Shown in pieces: positions 5,677-6,718 of a DNA stretch of 6,718 nt; the first letter of the stretch is position 1, and each line of letters opens with the position of its first letter. The notes below the pieces were generated by a model. The model was not told where the DNA came from. It did no database searches and saw only the letters and a list, made by a program, of their open reading frames with translations. The position numbers and the translations under genes were made by a program. Location: the NCBI GenBank assembly GCA_017550775.1, contig JAFZOA010000621.1:1-6718 (forward strand), in the 5' to 3' direction. Origin of the DNA: Ruminiclostridium sp. (GTDB lineage: Bacteria; Bacillota_A; Clostridia; Oscillospirales; Ruminococcaceae).

Positions 5677-6718
5677 ATGGCAAAGTTAAAGGTCGGTATA
5701 CTCACGAGCGGCGGAGACTGTCCGGGTCTCAATGCAACTATCAGAGGCGCAGCCAAAGGCTGCTATCAGCTTTTCGGCGAGGACAAGGTGGATATAATCG
5801 GTATCCATAACGGCTACTACGGGCTTATCCACAACGACTGCGAGAAGATGTCGCCGTATGACTTCGCGGGCATACTGACACGCGGCGGTACTATCCTCGG
5901 CACAAAGCGCACACCCTACAAGATGATGCAGGTCGTTGAGGAGGACAACATCGACAAGGTCTCCGAAATGAAGAAGACATATAAAGCGCAGAAGCTCGAC
6001 TGTCTTCTGACGCTCGGAGGAAACGGCACCCACAAGACCGCGAACCTGCTGTCGGAAATGGGTCTCAATGTCATAGGTCTTCCCAAGACGATAGATAACG
6101 ATATCTGGGGTACCGACGTTACATTCGGATTTCATACCGCAGTTGATATCGCGACCGACGTTATCGACCGCATACACACCACCGCCGACTCCCACGGCCG
6201 TGTAATGGTAGTCGAGATCATGGGAAACAAGGCGGGCTGGCTCACGCTTTATTCCGGCATCGCAGGTGGTGCGGATATCGTGCTCATACCCGAAATACCT
6301 TATGATATCAAGAGTGTCGCAAACGCAGTCAAGAAGAGAGGAGAAGCGGGCAAGACCTTCTCTATCATCGCGGTAGCCGAGGGCGCTATGGACAAGGAAG
6401 AAGCCGAGATGAAGAAGAAGCTCCGCATGAAGGCAAGAGCCGAGCAGGGATATAACACCGCGACCCTGCGCATCACCAAGGAGATCGAGGAACTCACCGG
6501 TTATGAGACACGCGCGGTAGTCCCCGGACACATGCTCAGAGGCGGAAGTCCGTCCGCTTACGACCGTGTTCTCGCTACCAAGTTCGGAGTAAGAGCCGCC
6601 GGACTTATCAAGAGCGGGAAGTTCGGATATACCGTGGCAATGGTGGACGGAAAGATAACAGAGAACAAGCTTTCCGACGTTGCGATGAAGACGAAGTTCG
6701 TATTGCCCGACGACGAGC
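5677..6718 (+). CDS. pfkA: 6-phosphofructokinase (PFK-A superfamily, mixed-type), 3' end outside window
   Basis: The frame runs open from an ATG preceded by AAAGGAGG (5661-5668) to the window edge: 347 codons and one base. The family is about 340-370 residues, so little is missing. Visible motifs are the N-terminal phosphate loop LTSGGDCPGLN (9-19), LTRGGTILGTKRTP (67-80, substrate/nucleotide Arg78), GGNGTHKTA (114-122), the catalytic PKTIDND (136-142, base Asp140), the MGNKAGW substrate loop (182-188) and PGHMLRGGSP (283-292, His285/Arg288). It phosphorylates fructose 6-phosphate to the 1,6-bisphosphate in glycolysis. Gly117 matches ATP enzymes, but Lys137 matches pyrophosphate enzymes, and Asn116 replaces the usual acidic residue. 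Phosphoryl donor is therefore uncertain. It has its own strong promoter, and no terminator separates it from the phosphatase gene. Confidence 0.96.
   Translation, partial: MAKLKVGILTSGGDCPGLNATIRGAAKGCYQLFGEDKVDIIGIHNGYYGLIHNDCEKMSPYDFAGILTRGGTILGTKRTPYKMMQVVEEDNIDKVSEMKKTYKAQKLDCLLTLGGNGTHKTANLLSEMGLNVIGLPKTIDNDIWGTDVTFGFHTAVDIATDVIDRIHTTADSHGRVMVVEIMGNKAGWLTLYSGIAGGADIVLIPEIPYDIKSVANAVKKRGEAGKTFSIIAVAEGAMDKEEAEMKKKLRMKARAEQGYNTATLRITKEIEELTGYETRAVVPGHMLRGGSPSAYDRVLATKFGVRAAGLIKSGKFGYTVAMVDGKITENKLSDVAMKTKFVLPDDE

Noticed and set aside
5686..6531. Long open frame on the minus strand opposite the phosphofructokinase gene
   Set aside because: It is antisense to a highly conserved enzyme and its translation (Cys-, His- and Leu-rich) resembles no family; it reflects codon bias of the real gene.

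Overview
The window looks like a chromosomal segment of a low-to-moderate-GC Firmicute of the class Clostridia, probably a gut or rumen Ruminococcus/Oscillospiraceae relative. This rests on the gene families (acidic DUF1292 protein, single-domain bacterial sirtuin, low-molecular-weight tyrosine phosphatase, clostridial-type phosphofructokinase), strong GGAGG ribosome binding sites and textbook sigma-A promoters. The genus is an inference from style, not from a marker gene.

Left block (1-2842, + strand): the 3' part of a CAP/SCP-domain (YkwD-like) gene, then a two-helix membrane protein whose two soluble halves look like copies of a YcxB-like domain, then a 512-residue protein I do not recognise. 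Gaps are 27 and 32 bases with ribosome binding sites and no terminator, so they read as one operon. It ends at a strong hairpin (2848-2881) that also serves the convergent sirtuin gene.

Middle block (2909-4354, - strand): a Sir2-family NAD-dependent protein deacylase with its own promoter. Upstream of it lies about 790 bases without a convincing gene. This gap is not empty. It holds a near-consensus sigma-A promoter (4326-4354) and a hairpin terminator (3699-3734), both facing the same way, which bracket a predicted transcript of about 620 nt. The best explanation is a large structured non-coding RNA, with the ROOL class as a size- and host-compatible guess. A decayed gene is the alternative. 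This is the most interesting part of the window.

Right block (4452-6718, + strand): a perfect sigma-A promoter drives a DUF1292 gene, followed by a roughly 170-nt foldable RNA that I read as a probable 6S RNA and then a GCGA-loop terminator. A low-molecular-weight protein tyrosine phosphatase starts only 22 bases beyond the terminator hairpin. A second perfect sigma-A promoter then drives a 6-phosphofructokinase gene cut off by the window edge. The phosphofructokinase has a mixed ATP/PPi-type active-site signature. No tRNA, rRNA, CRISPR array or insertion sequence was seen.
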